Positions 62,401 through 64,000 of a stretch of 64,000 bases of DNA are shown here, piece by piece. The number at the start of each line of letters is the position of its first letter. Position 1 is the stretch's first letter. The stretch lies in assembly GCF_001904725.1 (NCBI RefSeq), contig NZ_MRCE01000016.1:1-64000 (forward strand), in the 5' to 3' direction. Under the pieces are notes generated by a model, which did not search any database, was not told the origin of the DNA, and worked only from the letters and a program-made list of their open reading frames with translations. Made by a program: the position numbers and the translations under genes. Source of the DNA: Phormidium ambiguum IAM M-71 (GTDB taxonomy: Bacteria > Cyanobacteriota > Cyanobacteriia > Cyanobacteriales > Aerosakkonemataceae).

Positions 62401-62703
62401 ATGGCAAAACTCACCATCGAAAATCTACCCGATGATTTAATGGTACAACTGCAACAACTTGCCAGCCAAAACAATCAAACCATCAACGAACAAATCATCA
62501 ACCTATTAAAACAAGCAGTACAAAAACCTCAACCTCCCCTGAAATTTTTCATTTCTCCCGAAACAGATCCCACCTGGGAAGAACGCCGCAAAGCAGTCCC
62601 GCAAATTCTTAGCGACATCGAACAGCGTCGAAAAGAGTTACCTTCAGATATTGAATGGTTAGATAGCACTGCCCTAATTCGAGAAGATAGAGATAGCCGA
62701 TGA
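62401..62703 (+). CDS. VapB/FitA-like antitoxin
   Basis: A 100-residue protein with an N-terminal ribbon-helix-helix (MAKLTIENLPDDLMVQLQQL then ASQNNQTINEQIINLLKQAV), the family seen as FitA/VapB antitoxins. The C-terminal part (about 50-100) is expected to wrap the PIN toxin. It overlaps the vapC start by 4 bases (ATGA), giving translational coupling. HIP1 sites flank it. Confidence 0.87.
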   Translation: MAKLTIENLPDDLMVQLQQLASQNNQTINEQIINLLKQAVQKPQPPLKFFISPETDPTWEERRKAVPQILSDIEQRRKELPSDIEWLDSTALIREDRDSR

Positions 62704-63152
62704 CAACCTCAATTAAATGCGTCGTTGATACTAGCGTTTGTATCAAACAATTTATTTCAGATCCCTTATCTGCAAAAGTACAACAACTATTCGCCCATCT
62801 TGCTGATTCAAGCAATCAAATCTATGTTCCTGATTTGCTCTATATTGAATCAGCAAATACCTTTTGGAAATACGTTCGTGCTGGACAGTTGACAGCTAGC
62901 CAAGTTCAAGCAAATTTATCTAATCTCAAGGCTTTATCGCTGCAAGTGGTTTCTATGGCTGAGTTAATGGAAGAAGCCGTTAATATTGCGATCGCTTACG
63001 GAATTTCCGCTTATGATGCCTCTTATGTTGCGCTTTCTCACCGAGTCAGCGCCCCTTTATTGACATTAGATCAAAGATTAGTAAATACTCTCGCCAATGC
63101 ACCTTATAACGTGCAGTTATTTACCAACTTTTCCGTTCCACCATTGCCCTAA
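62700..63152 (+). CDS. vapC: VapC-type PIN-domain toxin
   Basis: A 150-residue PIN-domain ribonuclease. The acidic residues are visible as Asp10 (CVVDTSVCIKQF), Glu48-49 region (LLYIESANTFWKY), and Asp near 105 and 123 (YDASYVALS and LLTLDQRLV). VapC toxins cut tRNA or rRNA and are neutralised by the coupled antitoxin. ATGA overlap with the upstream gene supports the pair. Confidence 0.9.
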   Translation: MTTSIKCVVDTSVCIKQFISDPLSAKVQQLFAHLADSSNQIYVPDLLYIESANTFWKYVRAGQLTASQVQANLSNLKALSLQVVSMAELMEEAVNIAIAYGISAYDASYVALSHRVSAPLLTLDQRLVNTLANAPYNVQLFTNFSVPPLP

Positions 63153-63243
63153 AATAACATTAATTTGGCGGATAATTTGGCAATCAACCGCAGATAGAGG
63201 AACTTAGAATAAAAAATCAAAATATCTGTTTATATCTGTGTAC

Positions 63244-63317
63244 TCTATGGGAAGGCTTCGCCTACATCTGCGTTTATCTGCATACCCTACGGGAAGGATA
63301 CGCCTATATTTGCGTTT
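63244..63317. repeat. Imperfect 42-bp tandem duplication
   Basis: CTATGGGAAGGCTTCGCCTAC at 63245 and CCTACGGGAAGGATACGCCT at 63286 begin two related units offset by 42 bases; both continue to TATTTGCG or CATCTGCG then TTT. GGGAAGGCTTCGCC is a known cyanobacterial interspersed motif. It lies between vapC and the tamB-like gene. Confidence 0.6.
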
Positions 63318-63379
63318 AAAAATAACTGACAATAATTGAAACTTAATTGAAGTTGTTAATTGAGAAAAAATCCCAGTCC

Positions 63380-64000
63380 CTAAAATCTTCTTTGAAACTC
63401 CAAAATTGCCCTAGTATCACCAGAAAAATCAGTTGAACCGCGCAAAGTAAACTCTCGATTAAAACGATAGCGTAAACCAAATTGAGTAGGTTGATCGTCA
63501 GTTAAAATTCTCAGTACTGAAGCTGACAAATTATCGGTAATATCAACCCCGAATTCTGCGGCTAAACCTAATACGGAATTATTGTTTTCTCTTCCTGATG
63601 TTATTGCGGTGGGGAAAATGCGAAACTCGCTTAATCCTAATTTTTCGCCAATATCACCAAAAAAGCCTTCTAAACCAGGCAAAAATACAGAACCAGCAAT
63701 TCCTGCTAACCCTGCAATTCCATCGCCACCTTGACCGAGATTATTAATAAAACTACCACCAATTAAAGCGACAATTTCTGATTCAGTGCGGGGAGGATCG
63801 CTGGTTAGTTCAATAATTTGATATGTTGTTGAATTGGGTGATGTAGCTTGATTTAATTGATTCGCCCATCCGTAAACAGTAGCCCTTACTCTCACTGATT
63901 GTAAACTGCCAAAACCTGTGGCGGGAGTATCGCTAATTTCTGAACCGAAAGATGTAGTGGGTAAACGAGAACCACTAACTTCAGAAACAGTGGTAATTAA
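63380..64000 (-). CDS. TamB-like translocation/assembly protein (C-terminal part)
   Basis: The C-terminal 206 residues of a gene whose 5' part lies beyond the window end. The frame is open to base 64000. The sequence (SEIVALIGGSFINNLGQGGD, IFPTAITSGR, GLAAEFGVDITDNLSASVLR and TQFGLRYRFNREFTLRGSTD) matches the DUF490 C-terminal beta-barrel-like end of TamB proteins, which bridge the periplasm and help lipid or outer-membrane protein transport. The closing FEF-type ILEFQRRF is typical. GTG/ATG-like starts inside, for example at 63895, are not the real start. Confidence 0.85.
   Translation of the reverse strand, partial: LITTVSEVSGSRLPTTSFGSEISDTPATGFGSLQSVRVRATVYGWANQLNQATSPNSTTYQIIELTSDPPRTESEIVALIGGSFINNLGQGGDGIAGLAGIAGSVFLPGLEGFFGDIGEKLGLSEFRIFPTAITSGRENNNSVLGLAAEFGVDITDNLSASVLRILTDDQPTQFGLRYRFNREFTLRGSTDFSGDTRAILEFQRRF

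Overview
The window is chromosomal DNA from a cyanobacterium. Direct evidence: the octamer GCGATCGC (HIP1) and its core CGATCG recur throughout. The genes include ntcA, ndhM, a CpcS/CpeS-type bilin-lyase relative, a carotenoid oxygenase, a cytochrome b6f cofactor-assembly protein (CCB1), a Hik2-like kinase and the flv4-2 flavodiiron operon. An HpsJ-like gene, many interspersed hairpin repeats and (GGCAGAA)n heptamer repeats fit a filamentous lineage (Oscillatoriales or Nostocales type). That placement is inference; no 16S gene is present.

Layout. 1-4.7 kb: a DUF3084 coiled-coil membrane protein and ntcA on the minus strand, divergent from fabI and hisB. 4.8-10.2 kb: a folate/biopterin-type transporter, an apocarotenoid oxygenase, a GT2 glycosyltransferase and a CpcS-like protein on the plus strand. 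10.5-14.8 kb: flv4, an Sll0218-like membrane protein and flv2 on the minus strand, i.e. the photosystem II electron-valve operon. 14.9-24.2 kb: coaX, a Nudix hydrolase, a small basic protein, argH, a GAF-SpoIIE phosphatase, ftsY, nusB and a DUF502 protein. 24.9-25.7 kb: a HicA/HicB module. 25.8-27.6 kb: a GT2 and an HpsJ-like protein. 28.1-34.7 kb: leuD, ndhM, a DUF6737 protein, then a large PP2C phosphatase, a CHAT-FHA protein and an unknown conserved protein. 35.0-39.1 kb: a small membrane protein, def, and a 1079-residue RTX/Calx-beta/beta-helix protein. 39.8-45.5 kb: a DUF3598 protein, aat, rpsN, nth, rseP and serS. 45.7-53.5 kb: small and membrane proteins, a PadR regulator, CCB1, a DUF3155 protein, a Hik2-like kinase, and two exported TrbI-like paralogues flanking a cyclic-nucleotide-binding protein.

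53.8-63.2 kb is the accessory region. It holds an orphan m5C methyltransferase, an HTH-NACHT NTPase with a tandem Leu-Asp repeat, an unannotated 49-codon membrane-protein ORF with its own terminator, sbcC, tRNA-Thr(CGT), a frameshifted remnant of a type I restriction hsdM, a Uma2 nuclease-like protein and a VapB/VapC pair. The window ends inside a TamB-like gene.

The best candidates for something new are the HTH-NACHT gene with its in-frame expandable repeat and divergent small membrane protein, and the PP2C / CHAT-FHA / unknown-protein cluster, which looks like a phospho-controlled protease module. Everything here is read by eye. Family names rest on recognised motifs and remembered homologues, not on searches.
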